Assembly: GCA_009839485.1 (NCBI GenBank)
Contig: VXPQ01000025.1
Coordinates: forward strand, 48,623-112,622
Source: Bacteroidetes bacterium SB0662_bin_6
Lineage (GTDB): Bacteria; Bacteroidota; Rhodothermia; Rhodothermales; VXPQ01
Length of the DNA: 64,000 nucleotides
Direction of reading: 5' to 3'
The position numbers and the translations under genes were made by a program. Of this stretch, positions 56,396 through 64,000 are shown piece after piece. Position 1 is the first letter of the stretch; each line of letters starts with the position of its first letter. The notes beneath the pieces are model-generated. The model saw only the letters and a program-made list of their open reading frames with translations. It made no database searches and was not told the origin of the DNA.

Positions 56396-59281
56396 TCAGG
56401 TCGCTTCCTCTCCGGCGTATTCCCCTACGGGCGGACATGTGCAAACCAGATTGCGATCCCCGTGGGCATCGTCGACGCGCCCCACGAAGGGCCAGAACTT
56501 GTGCGCACGGGTCCATTCCGTCGGAAAAGCCGCCGTTTCCCGACTATACGGATACTCCCAGGTATCGGACGTGACCATCCGCGCCGTATGCGGGGCATTC
56601 CTGAGTACATTCTGCTCGGGATCCGCCTCCCCCTCCTCGATTTGCCGGATCTCCTCCCGGATACATTCGAGCGCTTCGCAAAAACGATCCAGTTCTTCTT
56701 TCGTCTCGCTCTCCGTCGGCTCGATCATAAGCGTACCCGGAACGGGGAACGAGACGGTCGGCGCATGGAAACCGTAGTCCATCAGGCGCTTGGCCACATC
56801 GCGCTCGGAAATACCCGCGCTGCGGCTGAAAGGACGCAGATCGAGCAGAAATTCGTGCGCACACCGGCCAAAGGCTCCCTTGTACAGCACCGGGTAGCTC
56901 TTTTCGAGACGCGCCATCATGTAGTTGGCGTTCAGAATAGCCAGTTTCGTCGCCCGAGCCAGCCCTTCCGCCCCCATCATGGCGATATATGCCCATGATA
57001 TGACCAGAATATTCGCGCTGCCGTACGGAGCCGCCGCCACAGGTCCCACGGCAGCCTCTTCATCCCCCTCTCCGGGGAGCGGCGAGCCGGGCAGAAACGG
57101 CGCAAGATGCTCCGCTACACAGATCGGGCCCATCCCCGGCCCCCCGCCGCCGTGCGGAATGCAGAACGTCTTGTGCAGATTCAGGTGGCACACATCCGCG
57201 CCGAAATCGCCGGGGCGGCACAATCCCACCTGGGCGTTCATATTGGCTCCGTCGAGATATACCTGTCCCCCGTGCTCGTGCACGATGTCGATAATCTCCC
57301 GGATGTCTTCTTCGAACACCCCGTGCGTGGACGGATAGGTGATCATCAGCGCAGCAAGACGGTCCGAATGCGCTTCCGCGGCATGGCGCAGCGCCTCCAC
57401 ATCCACATTGCCCGCCTCGTCCGTTTTGACCACGACCACCTGCATGCCTGCCATCACGGCGCTGGCGGGATTCGTTCCGTGGGCCGATTCGGGGATCAGG
57501 CACAAGGTGCGGCGCCCCTCCCCTCGGGATTCGTGCCAGGCCTTGATGACGAGGAGACCCGTATATTCCCCCGAGGCGCCCGAATTGGGCTGGAAAAAGG
57601 TGCGTGCGAAGCCGGTAATCTCGCTGAGCCAGGCATCCAGTTCTTCGATCAACGCGGTGTACCCCTCTGCCTGATCTGCCGGGACATAGGGGTGCAGCTC
57701 ACTGAAACCCGGCAGGGTAATCGGCAGCAACTCGGCGGCGGCATTCAGTTTCATCGTGCACGATCCCAGGGGAATCATGCTGGTCGTCAGGGACAAGTCT
57801 CTGGATGCAAGGCGTTGCAGGTAGCGCATCATCTCCGTTTCGGAACGATACCGGTGGAACACCGGATGTTCGAGAAATGGCGTGGTGCGCTGCAAGGGGC
57901 CCGCATACGCAGCCGGCGTTTCCGGGGCAAGCGCCCCCACCGACACGCCGTTCCGATCGCCGGCAAAGATATGCAGAAGCGTATCCACCTCTTCGAGGCA
58001 GGTGGTTTCATCGAGGGCCACACCGAGTGAATCGTCGTCGTAGCGGCGCAGGTTGACGCTGTGCCGCCCGGCGTTCCGGAGAATGTTTTCCGCGCTACCC
58101 CTCCTCGGATCGATGCGCAGCGTGTCGAAGAAATGTGCATGCCGGATCTCGTGTCCGAGACGATCCAGGCCATTTGCGAGCAGTCTGGCGAGACCGTGTA
58201 TCCGCTCGGCAATGGCGCGCAGTCCGTCCGGCCCATGGTAGACCGCGTACATGCCGGACATGATGGCGGGAAGCACCTGCGCCGTGCAAATGTTGGAGGT
58301 CGCTTTGGCCCGCCGGATGTGCTGCTCACGGGTCTGGAGCGCCATTCTCAGGGCGGAATTTCCGTGCGCGTCCACTGACACGCCGATGATTCGTCCGGGT
58401 ATCTTGCGCTTGAACGACTCGGTGGCAGCCAGATAGGCGGCATGCGGACCGCCGTAGCCCATGGGCATCCCGAATCGCTGCGTGGTCCCCACCGCAACAT
58501 CCGCTCCGAAGTCGCCCGGCGGGGTCAGAAGCGTCAGACTGAGCAGATCGGCGGCTACAACCACATGCGCCTGCGCGTGGTGCGCCTGCGCGCACAGGTC
58601 CGAATAGTCGCAAATGGCTCCGTCGGTGGTCGGGTACTGCACGAGCGCTCCGAACACCTCGTCGCCGAACGTGAAGGCGCGCCAGTCCCCGACAATCACC
58701 GTGATGCCGAGCGGTTTTGCCCGGGTTTGCACCACCCGGATCGTCTGGGAATGACAGGCTGCATCCACCAGAAAAATGCGAGGGTCCCGCCGGGCCGAAC
58801 TCCGGGCCAGCATGGTCATGGCCTCGGCGGCAGCGGTCGCTTCGTCAAGCAGCGAGGCGTTGGCGATAGGCAGCCCGGTCAGGTCCGCCACGGCGGTCTG
58901 AAAATTCAGAAGCGCCTCCAGCCGGCCTTGCGAGATTTCGGCCTGGTAGGGGGTATACTGCGTGTACCAGTTCGGATTTTCCAGTACGTTGCGCCGGATC
59001 ACCGCAGGCGTCACCGTATCGTGGTACCCCATCCCTATGTATGACCGGCCGAAGCGATTCCTGTCGGCCAGCACATGCGCTTTCACAAGAAGGTCCCGTT
59101 CGCTGAGGGCTTCGGGCAAATCAAGCATTCCATCCAGACGGATATCCGCCGGGATGGTGCAGGCGATCAGCTCATCCAGCGAGGAACACCCTACGTGTTC
59201 GAGCATCCCTCGGATGTCTTCTTCGGTCGGCCCGTTGTGTCGCTCTGCAAAGCGGTCGGTAGAGGAAAACGCGGTGGGCAT
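56396..59281 (-). CDS. gcvP: glycine dehydrogenase (decarboxylating), P-protein of the glycine cleavage system
   Basis: 961 residues from the ATG at 59281 ([18 protein letters not shown]); the frame continues about 100 codons upstream without family similarity. The fused two-half P-protein shows [61 protein letters not shown] and, in the second half, the PLP lysine motif [19 protein letters not shown]. It decarboxylates glycine and passes aminomethyl to lipoylated GcvH. GcvH and GcvT are not in the window. Works with GlyA in one-carbon supply. Confidence 0.96.
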   Translation of the reverse strand: MPTAFSSTDRFAERHNGPTEEDIRGMLEHVGCSSLDELIACTIPADIRLDGMLDLPEALSERDLLVKAHVLADRNRFGRSYIGMGYHDTVTPAVIRRNVLENPNWYTQYTPYQAEISQGRLEALLNFQTAVADLTGLPIANASLLDEATAAAEAMTMLARSSARRDPRIFLVDAACHSQTIRVVQTRAKPLGITVIVGDWRAFTFGDEVFGALVQYPTTDGAICDYSDLCAQAHHAQAHVVVAADLLSLTLLTPPGDFGADVAVGTTQRFGMPMGYGGPHAAYLAATESFKRKIPGRIIGVSVDAHGNSALRMALQTREQHIRRAKATSNICTAQVLPAIMSGMYAVYHGPDGLRAIAERIHGLARLLANGLDRLGHEIRHAHFFDTLRIDPRRGSAENILRNAGRHSVNLRRYDDDSLGVALDETTCLEEVDTLLHIFAGDRNGVSVGALAPETPAAYAGPLQRTTPFLEHPVFHRYRSETEMMRYLQRLASRDLSLTTSMIPLGSCTMKLNAAAELLPITLPGFSELHPYVPADQAEGYTALIEELDAWLSEITGFARTFFQPNSGASGEYTGLLVIKAWHESRGEGRRTLCLIPESAHGTNPASAVMAGMQVVVVKTDEAGNVDVEALRHAAEAHSDRLAALMITYPSTHGVFEEDIREIIDIVHEHGGQVYLDGANMNAQVGLCRPGDFGADVCHLNLHKTFCIPHGGGGPGMGPICVAEHLAPFLPGSPLPGEGDEEAAVGPVAAAPYGSANILVISWAYIAMMGAEGLARATKLAILNANYMMARLEKSYPVLYKGAFGRCAHEFLLDLRPFSRSAGISERDVAKRLMDYGFHAPTVSFPVPGTLMIEPTESETKEELDRFCEALECIREEIRQIEEGEADPEQNVLRNAPHTARMVTSDTWEYPYSRETAAFPTEWTRAHKFWPFVGRVDDAHGDRNLVCTCPPVGEYAGEEAT

Positions 59282-59342
59282 GGTGGGTTGAAACAGGTAT
59301 GCGGAGCGTCTAAGCGTTGTTATTGTCGTAACAGGATAAGCG

Positions 59343-60155
59343 CTACTCGTCCCGTGATTCGCGACGCAATCGGTTGAGCGCTTGTGCAGCGGCTTCCTGT
59401 TCGGCCTTTTTCTTGCTCTGCGCCTGGCCGCGGCCATACGCTTCGCCGTGCAAGACAACGTCGATCGTAAATGTCCTCTCGTGCGGCGGGCCTTCTTCGC
59501 GCGCCACGTGGTAGTGGGGCTGGGGCCATCCGAGCGCCTGCACATGTTCCAACAACAGACTTTTATAATTGTCCCGAACTTGCGCAAGATCGTTCAGATC
59601 GAGTCGTGCAAACATCCTGGTCCGGACGAACGTACGGGCCGCTTGTTCTCCCAAATCGAGATACACCGCCGCGATGACGGCTTCAAGCGTATCGGCGAGA
59701 ATAGCCGTGCTGTCACGGCCTCCGTCCCGCCCCACGGCGTCACTCATCACAATCATATCTCCGAGCCCCAGTTCGGAGGCAAACTGCGCCAGAGCCTGGC
59801 CATTGACGATCCGGGCCCGCAAGCGCGTCAGAAAGCCCTCGTCGCCGTCCGGAAAATGATGATAAAGATGTTCCGCCGTTATGGAATCGAGTACGGCGTC
59901 GCCCAGAAACTCGAGCCGCTCGTTGGAAGCCGTATGCTCCTCGCCGACGGTGTCGGAAAGAGAGGAACGGTGCCGCAGAGCCTGCTCGTACAGTTCCATC
60001 GTGCGGACGGGCATCCCGACCAGTTTTTCTATGTCGGCGCGTGACGCGCGCGGCCTTTCCGCTACCGGTTTTTCGGCCGCTTTCCCGCCGTGCGCTTCCG
60101 ATGCGCTCCGGAATCGCCGGAAAAAAGCAAAAAGACCTTTTCGAGAGGAGGTCAA
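59343..60155 (-). CDS. rnc: ribonuclease III
   Basis: 270 residues. The RNase III signature [21 protein letters not shown] (Glu82, Asp86) and the second acidic cluster [17 protein letters not shown] form the catalytic core. A C-terminal double-stranded RNA binding domain ([19 protein letters not shown] to [17 protein letters not shown]) follows. It cleaves dsRNA in rRNA and mRNA processing. An unusual 35-residue basic/Ala-rich N-terminus precedes the core. The annotated start is TTG with no Shine-Dalgarno, so a slightly shorter protein is possible. Confidence 0.94.
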   Translation of the reverse strand: MTSSRKGLFAFFRRFRSASEAHGGKAAEKPVAERPRASRADIEKLVGMPVRTMELYEQALRHRSSLSDTVGEEHTASNERLEFLGDAVLDSITAEHLYHHFPDGDEGFLTRLRARIVNGQALAQFASELGLGDMIVMSDAVGRDGGRDSTAILADTLEAVIAAVYLDLGEQAARTFVRTRMFARLDLNDLAQVRDNYKSLLLEHVQALGWPQPHYHVAREEGPPHERTFTIDVVLHGEAYGRGQAQSKKKAEQEAAAQALNRLRRESRDE

Positions 60156-60463
60156 GACGCAGAAAATGTTAAGGATACTCTGATCAAAACCGCTTCGATC
60201 AGCGCTTCACGTTCGTGCGTAAAAGATATTATAATTGCATCGTTGAAATTAGGGGAAAACCCTTGCGGATTCGGGGCAGTGCGGGCGTGAAGCGCCCTTC
60301 GGGAGGCTGAGAGGGGGACACCCTGCAAAATACGCCGGGGCAAGGACATACCGAACCCTTTCCCGGAGAATGTTCGGCTTCTCCGTTGCCTCTTCGCAGA
60401 TTCTTCGTTTGCGATGGTACACGGTGTCTTGCTATGCTGTCTATGTTCTTTGGTATACGCTTG
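60156..60463. other. spacer between divergent rnc and the cobalamin riboswitch, structured GC-rich block
   Basis: About 308 bp without a convincing gene. An A/T-rich part (60190-60250) is followed by a GC-rich block (60255-60360) with several small stems, for example GGGCG TGAAG CGCCC. It contains TCGGGG, GGCTGAGA and ACCC in the order of a thiamine-pyrophosphate aptamer, but lacks the conserved second half. It could be a short RNA or a genomic repeat. Confidence 0.4.
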
Positions 60464-60675
60464 TCAGGTTCCATGCCCCCGATTCGTCGGATAAGGGTTG
60501 GATAACAGGGAATCCGGTGCGCGCCGCAGGCGCTATTCCGGAGCTGTACCCGCAACTGTAAGCCGCGCCGATATACCGGTCACGACGCGTCGCGCCACTG
60601 TTCCTTCGAATGGGAAGGCAAGACGCCGAGCCGGAAGTCGTAGGGCGCGGCAAGCCAGGAGACCTGCCTGCAGGC
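60464..60675 (+). ncRNA. cobalamin (B12) riboswitch
   Basis: The conserved core is present in order: AGGGAATCCGGTG (from 60508), GAGCTGTACCCGCAACTGTA (60541-60560), GCCACTG (60594-60600), GGGAAGGC (60612-60619) and AAGCCAGGAGACCTGCC (60652-60668). One base is inserted in the GCTGT(A)CCCGC box relative to the usual consensus. The aptamer is followed by about 130 bp of leader and then a BtuB-like receptor gene, the classic regulatory target. High adenosylcobalamin should switch expression off. Confidence 0.93.
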
Positions 60676-60733
60676 TTATCTGCCGCAAACCTTCGGGAAT
60701 CAGAGGTTCGTGTGGTGGTCTTCCTGCCCGTCT

Positions 60734-60752
60734 GCCCGGGTTTTCGCCGGGC
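60734..60752 (+). promoter_or_regulatory. leader hairpin downstream of the B12 aptamer
   Basis: GCCCGG (60734-60739) pairs with CCGGGC (60747-60752) across a 7-nt loop. It is probably part of the riboswitch expression platform or a spacer stem; there is no following T-run. Confidence 0.35.
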
Positions 60753-60776
60753 GATCCTTACCTTCCGGGTCGAGCT

Positions 60777-60809
60777 CATCCCGATCCTCATAAAACTTCG
60801 GGATGTTTT
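60777..60809 (+). promoter_or_regulatory. riboswitch expression platform hairpin next to the btuB start
   Basis: CATCCCGA (60777-60784) pairs perfectly with TCGGGATG (60798-60805). TTTT and the ATG at 60810 follow directly. It can act either by hiding the ribosome-loading region or as a short intrinsic terminator; either fits B12 repression. Confidence 0.6.
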
Positions 60810-62714
60810 ATGATCGCTCGCCTTCGCGCCCTTCACTGGGCCCTCCTTGTTCTATTCGTTTTTTCCGGATACCCGGCCGCATCGTTCGGCCAGATCGCGG
60901 ATTCCGTGTTCGCCCTGAAAGAAATCACGGTGTCCGCCTCGCGGATCGGGGTGCCCGCGTCGCGGGCCCCGCAGCGCATCACGGTGCTTGGGCAAGCGGA
61001 AATCGCGGCCACCGGCTCCCGTACGGTCGCTGATATACTGTCTGCCCGCTCCGGATTTTTCATCCGGCAATACGGACAGGGGTTGGCTACCGTCTCCCAC
61101 CGGGGCGGAGCGGCGGGGCACACACAGGTATTGATCGACGGCATGCGTCTGTCCGATGCGCAAGCCGGCCAGTTCGATCTGAGCCTGCTTCCGCTCCATC
61201 TGTTCGATTCCATGGAGGTGCTGCACGGCCCCTCCTCCTCCGTCTATGGCGCGGACGGGATGTCCGGCGCCGTGTACCTGCGAGGCGCCCGGGGCGGAGG
61301 CGGGCGTGCGAGCGTGGCTACGGAAGTCGGGGCCTGGGGAGAACTGCTGACATCAGCGGGCTGGGCTTTCGGCAAAGGCAGCGTATCCGGCCTCGTTTCC
61401 GGGGAATACCGCCGCAGCAAGGGGGATTTCCCGTACCAAACGGAGGCCGGAGAAGAGATGCGGCGCGAAAACTCGGATCGGGAGGGCTGGTCCGTCATGG
61501 GCACGCTGCAAGGCCGCACAGGCCGGCATACGCTTCGCGGCGCATTCTTCCACATAGATTGGCAACGACATCTTCCGGGCTCGTCCGTGTTCGGACCTCA
61601 GGGAGAACAGCAATGGGATACGCACTCGCGCCTGTGGCTGGAAGATGCGGTATCGCTGGGCTCCGGGGCCCTTGTGCTGCGCGGATTTATGCATCGGGGG
61701 AAACTCCGGTACCTGAACCCTCACCCTGTATGGGGACAGGACGTTACCGGGCGTACCACGACGAGTAGACTGGAAGCCGCGTACCGGTTGCCTGCAGGAA
61801 CCCATCTGGATGTATCCGTCGGGGCTACCGCCGGATACGGCGCCGCCGATAACCCCTCTCTGGAATCGTCGGTCTCCGAATTCAGGTCGGGCGCTTTCGT
61901 TTCGGCGGCGGGCGCGTACGGGCGCTGGCGGATCTACCCGGCGGTTCGGTTCGATACCTATCGCGAAAGCGACCGCACCCTGTCGGCGCTCAGTCCGCGC
62001 CTCGGAATCAATGTACAGCCGGTCGACCGATTCCCGCTCTTCGTAAAAGCGAATGTCGGCGGCGGTTTTCGGGTGCCTACCTTCAATGATCGGTTCTGGG
62101 CGGGCGTCGGCAATCCCGATCTGAAGCCCGAACGATTGTACTCGGCGGACGCGGGCCTGCAGGTTGACGGGCGGGCCGTGCAATTCGAGGTGTCTGCGTA
62201 CGCCGCGCGGTATTCGAACAGAATCATATGGACGCCCGACGACGAGGACGGCTTCGTATGGTCGCCCAAAAACCTGGCAAAGACCCGGGCGCTGGGCATC
62301 GAAACGTCGATCTCCGCACGCGTGAACGAAGAACTGACCGTGGGGGCGCTGCATACCTGGATGCACGCCGTCGACCGGTCGGATTCGTCTTCTCCCGCCT
62401 ATAACGAGCGGCTTCCTTTTTTACCGGCGCACCTCGTGAAGCCCTATGTGTCGGCGAAGTTCGGACGGGTCAGCGTAGACCTGCACGGTCGATTCATGGA
62501 TCGCCGTTTCACGACGCCGGGGGACAAAGAGAACAGCCTCGACCCGGCGTTCGTTGTCGGCGCACAGGTAGGCTTCGTCTGGAATGCCGGACCGTTCAGC
62601 GGACGGCTTTCGACGATGGTCGAGAACGCTTTCGACGAGCAGTACACCATCGTCGGAGGATTTCCCATGCCGCCGCGTCACGCGCGCCTTCGCCTCGTGC
62701 TGCAAACCCGCTGA
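60810..62714 (+). CDS. TonB-dependent vitamin B12 receptor (BtuB-like)
   Basis: 634 residues. Signal peptide to about residue 28 (LLVLFVFSGYPAASFGQ), then a TonB-box-like LKEITVSASRIGVPASR. The plug follows with RTVADILSARSGFFIRQYGQG and HTQVLIDGMRLSDAQAGQFD. A 22-strand-type barrel ends near ARLRLVLQTR. The plug's YGADGMSGAVYLRGARGG and the late barrel GGGFRVPTFNDRFW are BtuB/siderophore-receptor-like. The upstream cobalamin riboswitch makes B12 or a corrinoid the most likely ligand. The ATG at 60810 was chosen because the signal peptide starts there; the frame upstream is riboswitch RNA. Confidence 0.9.
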   Translation: MIARLRALHWALLVLFVFSGYPAASFGQIADSVFALKEITVSASRIGVPASRAPQRITVLGQAEIAATGSRTVADILSARSGFFIRQYGQGLATVSHRGGAAGHTQVLIDGMRLSDAQAGQFDLSLLPLHLFDSMEVLHGPSSSVYGADGMSGAVYLRGARGGGGRASVATEVGAWGELLTSAGWAFGKGSVSGLVSGEYRRSKGDFPYQTEAGEEMRRENSDREGWSVMGTLQGRTGRHTLRGAFFHIDWQRHLPGSSVFGPQGEQQWDTHSRLWLEDAVSLGSGALVLRGFMHRGKLRYLNPHPVWGQDVTGRTTTSRLEAAYRLPAGTHLDVSVGATAGYGAADNPSLESSVSEFRSGAFVSAAGAYGRWRIYPAVRFDTYRESDRTLSALSPRLGINVQPVDRFPLFVKANVGGGFRVPTFNDRFWAGVGNPDLKPERLYSADAGLQVDGRAVQFEVSAYAARYSNRIIWTPDDEDGFVWSPKNLAKTRALGIETSISARVNEELTVGALHTWMHAVDRSDSSSPAYNERLPFLPAHLVKPYVSAKFGRVSVDLHGRFMDRRFTTPGDKENSLDPAFVVGAQVGFVWNAGPFSGRLSTMVENAFDEQYTIVGGFPMPPRHARLRLVLQTR

Positions 62715-63035
62715 GGCACCGCCTTCGCGCCCACGGACTTATGCACGGCCTGGGCCCCCTGCCCTTTCGTCAGGAGACAGACAAGTCTTATTCTACGCAT
62801 AATTTGCGGAGAATAATCGAAAGGGTATGTCTATATTCGACGGCCCGTTTGAAAAGGGCTGAAAACCAGTCTGCCTGCCGGAATTCTGCTCTTTAATCAG
62901 AGTAGGACAGACACTTTCTCCGCATGATATGCGGAGAATAATTGGGGATATGTCGATATGCGACAGCCCGTTTGAAGAGAAAAATAGAAACTTATATCTT
63001 CAACTTGCCAAACCAGTAAAAGAGAAGAGAACAAC
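62715..63035. repeat. repeat-rich spacer before the small secreted protein
   Basis: Two direct repeats of about 75-83 bp lie at 62773-62855 and 62905-62979. Both start with GACAGACA, share GCGGAGAATAAT and end with GCCCGTTTGAA. The second copy contains a perfect palindrome, TTCTCCGCAT GAT ATGCGGAGAA (62916-62938); the first copy keeps it with two mismatches. The left boundary holds an 18-bp sequence that recurs at 63605. No gene is seen. Confidence 0.7.
62758..62775 (+). repeat. 18-bp direct repeat, copy 1
   Basis: CCTGCCCTTTCGTCAGGA is identical here and at 63605-63622, flanking the small secreted-protein gene and the 75-bp repeats at 847 bp spacing. Confidence 0.7.
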
Positions 63036-63533
63036 ATGGAATTGAAACGATCTTTTACAGCGATTGCTTTTTGTGTTTTGGCCTTTGTCGTAGGCGTGTC
63101 GCAACAAAAAGCGATAGCGCAAGAAGCGCCGGCGCCAGAACAACAAGCCCTGACAGCATTGGAAAAGGCTACTGAGGCAATGGGGGAGCCGATAAAATTT
63201 GACGGCTTCATAAGCGGCTGGAACATAGCAAAGATGTATTGGGACGAAGAAGAAGCATTGCAGGAAAAACTCACGGAATGGCAGAACGACGCGCTGGATT
63301 TGAGCGAGAGAGTTGTGGAAGCGGAGAAATTGATAGAAGACTGGCGAAATAAAGTGGAAGAATTGCGGGAATTGCTCAGTGAGGGAGCCGACCCCGACAT
63401 GGGAGAGGAGTTGTATTCACTTGTTACGGATTCGTGGCTTGATGGAGCGGAAGGTTTGGAAGAAGCCGCAAACGAAATGGAAATGGCGATTAAAGAAAGC
63501 GATACGGATGCATCAGCGACTACGGAAGAATAG
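63036..63533 (+). CDS. small secreted coiled-coil protein of unknown function
   Basis: 165 residues. Signal peptide ends near QQKAIAQE. The mature part is strongly acidic and helical (about residues 60-150), with heptad-like segments AKMYWDEEEALQEKL, DLSERVVEAEKLIEDWRNKV and AANEMEMAIKESD, predicting an amphipathic or coiled-coil bundle. I do not recognise the family. Codon usage is noticeably A-richer than neighbours (GAA, AAA, ATA frequent), and the gene lies among short repeats, so recent acquisition is possible. The start is the ATG after AGAGAAGAGAACAAC. Confidence 0.65.
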   Translation: MELKRSFTAIAFCVLAFVVGVSQQKAIAQEAPAPEQQALTALEKATEAMGEPIKFDGFISGWNIAKMYWDEEEALQEKLTEWQNDALDLSERVVEAEKLIEDWRNKVEELRELLSEGADPDMGEELYSLVTDSWLDGAEGLEEAANEMEMAIKESDTDASATTEE

Positions 63534-63798
63534 ATGTCAAGTTCAGGGTGTCAAGCTAAAGATATAATTCCCAAAGACATGAAAACCGGGGCATCTGCGG
63601 GTGGCCTGCCCTTTCGTCAGGATAAGGGCTCTGGCCCGCCCCGAAATGCCGTATTTCTCCGGGCCGGAGTGTGTCAGGACGGCAGAATATGAAATTGGCA
63701 CGCCGTTTGATAGGGCCGGGGCGTTCCCTTTTTCGTAACACAACCTTTTTCGCAACCCAAATCGTCCGGTTTCCGCCGGAAGGAGGAAAAAAGAACCC
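63534..63798. other. spacer before groES
   Basis: 265 bp. It holds the second copy of CCTGCCCTTTCGTCAGGA (63605-63622), where GCCCTT can pair with AAGGGC as a hairpin, and a GCCGTTTGATAGGGCC segment similar to the end of the upstream repeats. No CIRCE element (TTAGCACTC with inverted copy) was found. AGGAGG lies about a dozen nt before the groES ATG. Confidence 0.45.
63605..63622 (+). repeat. 18-bp direct repeat, copy 2
   Basis: CCTGCCCTTTCGTCAGGA matches the copy at 62758 exactly; together they bracket the small secreted-protein gene. Confidence 0.7.
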
Positions 63799-64000
63799 AT
63801 GACCAGCATAACCCCGATAGGCGACCGAGTGGTCGTGCAGCCGGAGGCTGCCGAGGAGAAGACATCGAGCGGCTTGTTCATTCCCGACACGGCGCAGGAG
63901 AAGCCGCAGCGCGGCACCATCCTGTTCGTGGGTCCCGGCCAGGTAGAGAACGGCAAGCATGTCGAGATGACCGTAAAGGCGGGAGACACCGTGCTCTACG
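63799..64000 (+). CDS. groES: co-chaperonin GroES (start only)
   Basis: The frame opens at the ATG at 63799 after an AGGAGG site and runs to the right edge, giving 67 residues. MTSITPIGDRVVVQPEAAEE and SSGLFIPDTAQEKPQRGTIL match the GroES beta-barrel and mobile loop, and the motif continues VGPGQVENGKHVEMTVKAGD. GroES caps GroEL in folding. The remaining ~30 residues and groEL lie outside the window. Confidence 0.95.
   Translation, partial: MTSITPIGDRVVVQPEAAEEKTSSGLFIPDTAQEKPQRGTILFVGPGQVENGKHVEMTVKAGDTVLY

Noticed and set aside
60255..60360. Possible thiamine-pyrophosphate riboswitch
   Set aside because: The CTGAGA-type box and TCGGGG occur, but the conserved second half (GAACCTGAT box and the closing GCGNAGGGA) is missing, and the downstream gene is B12-controlled.
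63534..63798. CIRCE heat-shock operator upstream of groES
   Set aside because: No TTAGCACTC inverted pair with 9-bp spacing is present.

Overview
The window looks like chromosome from a GC-rich member of the Bacteroidota/Rhodothermota side of the tree, most likely a Rhodothermales-like marine or halophilic heterotroph. This is inferred from gene content: two proteins ending in type IX secretion (T9SS) sorting domains, a PorV/PorQ-family outer-membrane protein, TonB receptors with an N-terminal carboxypeptidase-regulatory-like domain, KorAB 2-oxoacid:ferredoxin oxidoreductase, and few Shine-Dalgarno sequences ahead of most genes. No rRNA, tRNA or CRISPR array was recognised.

Layout. 0-9 kb: the start of a flavodoxin-like reductase (cut by the left edge), ilvD, a secreted esterase, folA, an MBL-fold hydrolase, an IS3-type transposase remnant feeding directly into a SulP anion transporter, a CbiX-like chelatase homologue carrying a signal peptide, and thyA. 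9-19 kb: a small unknown protein, korAB (korB carries an unusual 9-residue GKKP-repeat tail), a Gfo/Idh/MocA oxidoreductase, and a TRAP transporter with two tandem TakP-type binding proteins, the second lacking an export signal. 19-32 kb: rarA, a Tat-exported sugar isomerase-like protein, a fused aspartokinase/diaminopimelate decarboxylase, a heptad-repeat coiled-coil protein, a JmjC ribosomal-oxygenase-like protein preceded by a zinc-ribbon microprotein, a DUF4159 protein, glyA, a phosphoribosyltransferase, tatC and an S41 protease. 32-38 kb: TauE, HtrA, an unknown lipoprotein, a glycosyltransferase whose 3' end lies in a MITE-like inverted repeat, ilvE and a queuosine-precursor transporter.

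38-56 kb is the most distinctive region. A PhoB/PhoR-like two-component pair is divergent from a 14-kb co-directional block: a TonB-dependent receptor, an 1103-residue secreted protein with calcium-loop and fibronectin-like segments, a PorV/PorQ-like barrel, a T9SS protein with three lamin-tail domains plus a LamG domain, a T9SS LamG/propeller-like protein, and a SurA-like lipoprotein. Glycerol-3-phosphate dehydrogenase and an exported glycerophosphodiester phosphodiesterase follow. I propose it as a candidate uncharacterised surface secretion/uptake system, possibly linked to organophosphate use; that link is inference.

56-64 kb: gcvP, rnc, a cobalamin riboswitch with a start-proximal hairpin controlling a BtuB-like receptor, a small secreted coiled-coil protein in a cluster of short repeats, and the start of groES (cut by the right edge). 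Metabolically the window covers branched-chain amino acid steps (ilvD, ilvE), one-carbon and thymidylate metabolism (glyA, gcvP, folA, thyA), lysine/aspartate-family synthesis, and 2-oxoacid uptake and oxidation (TakP-type TRAP, KorAB).
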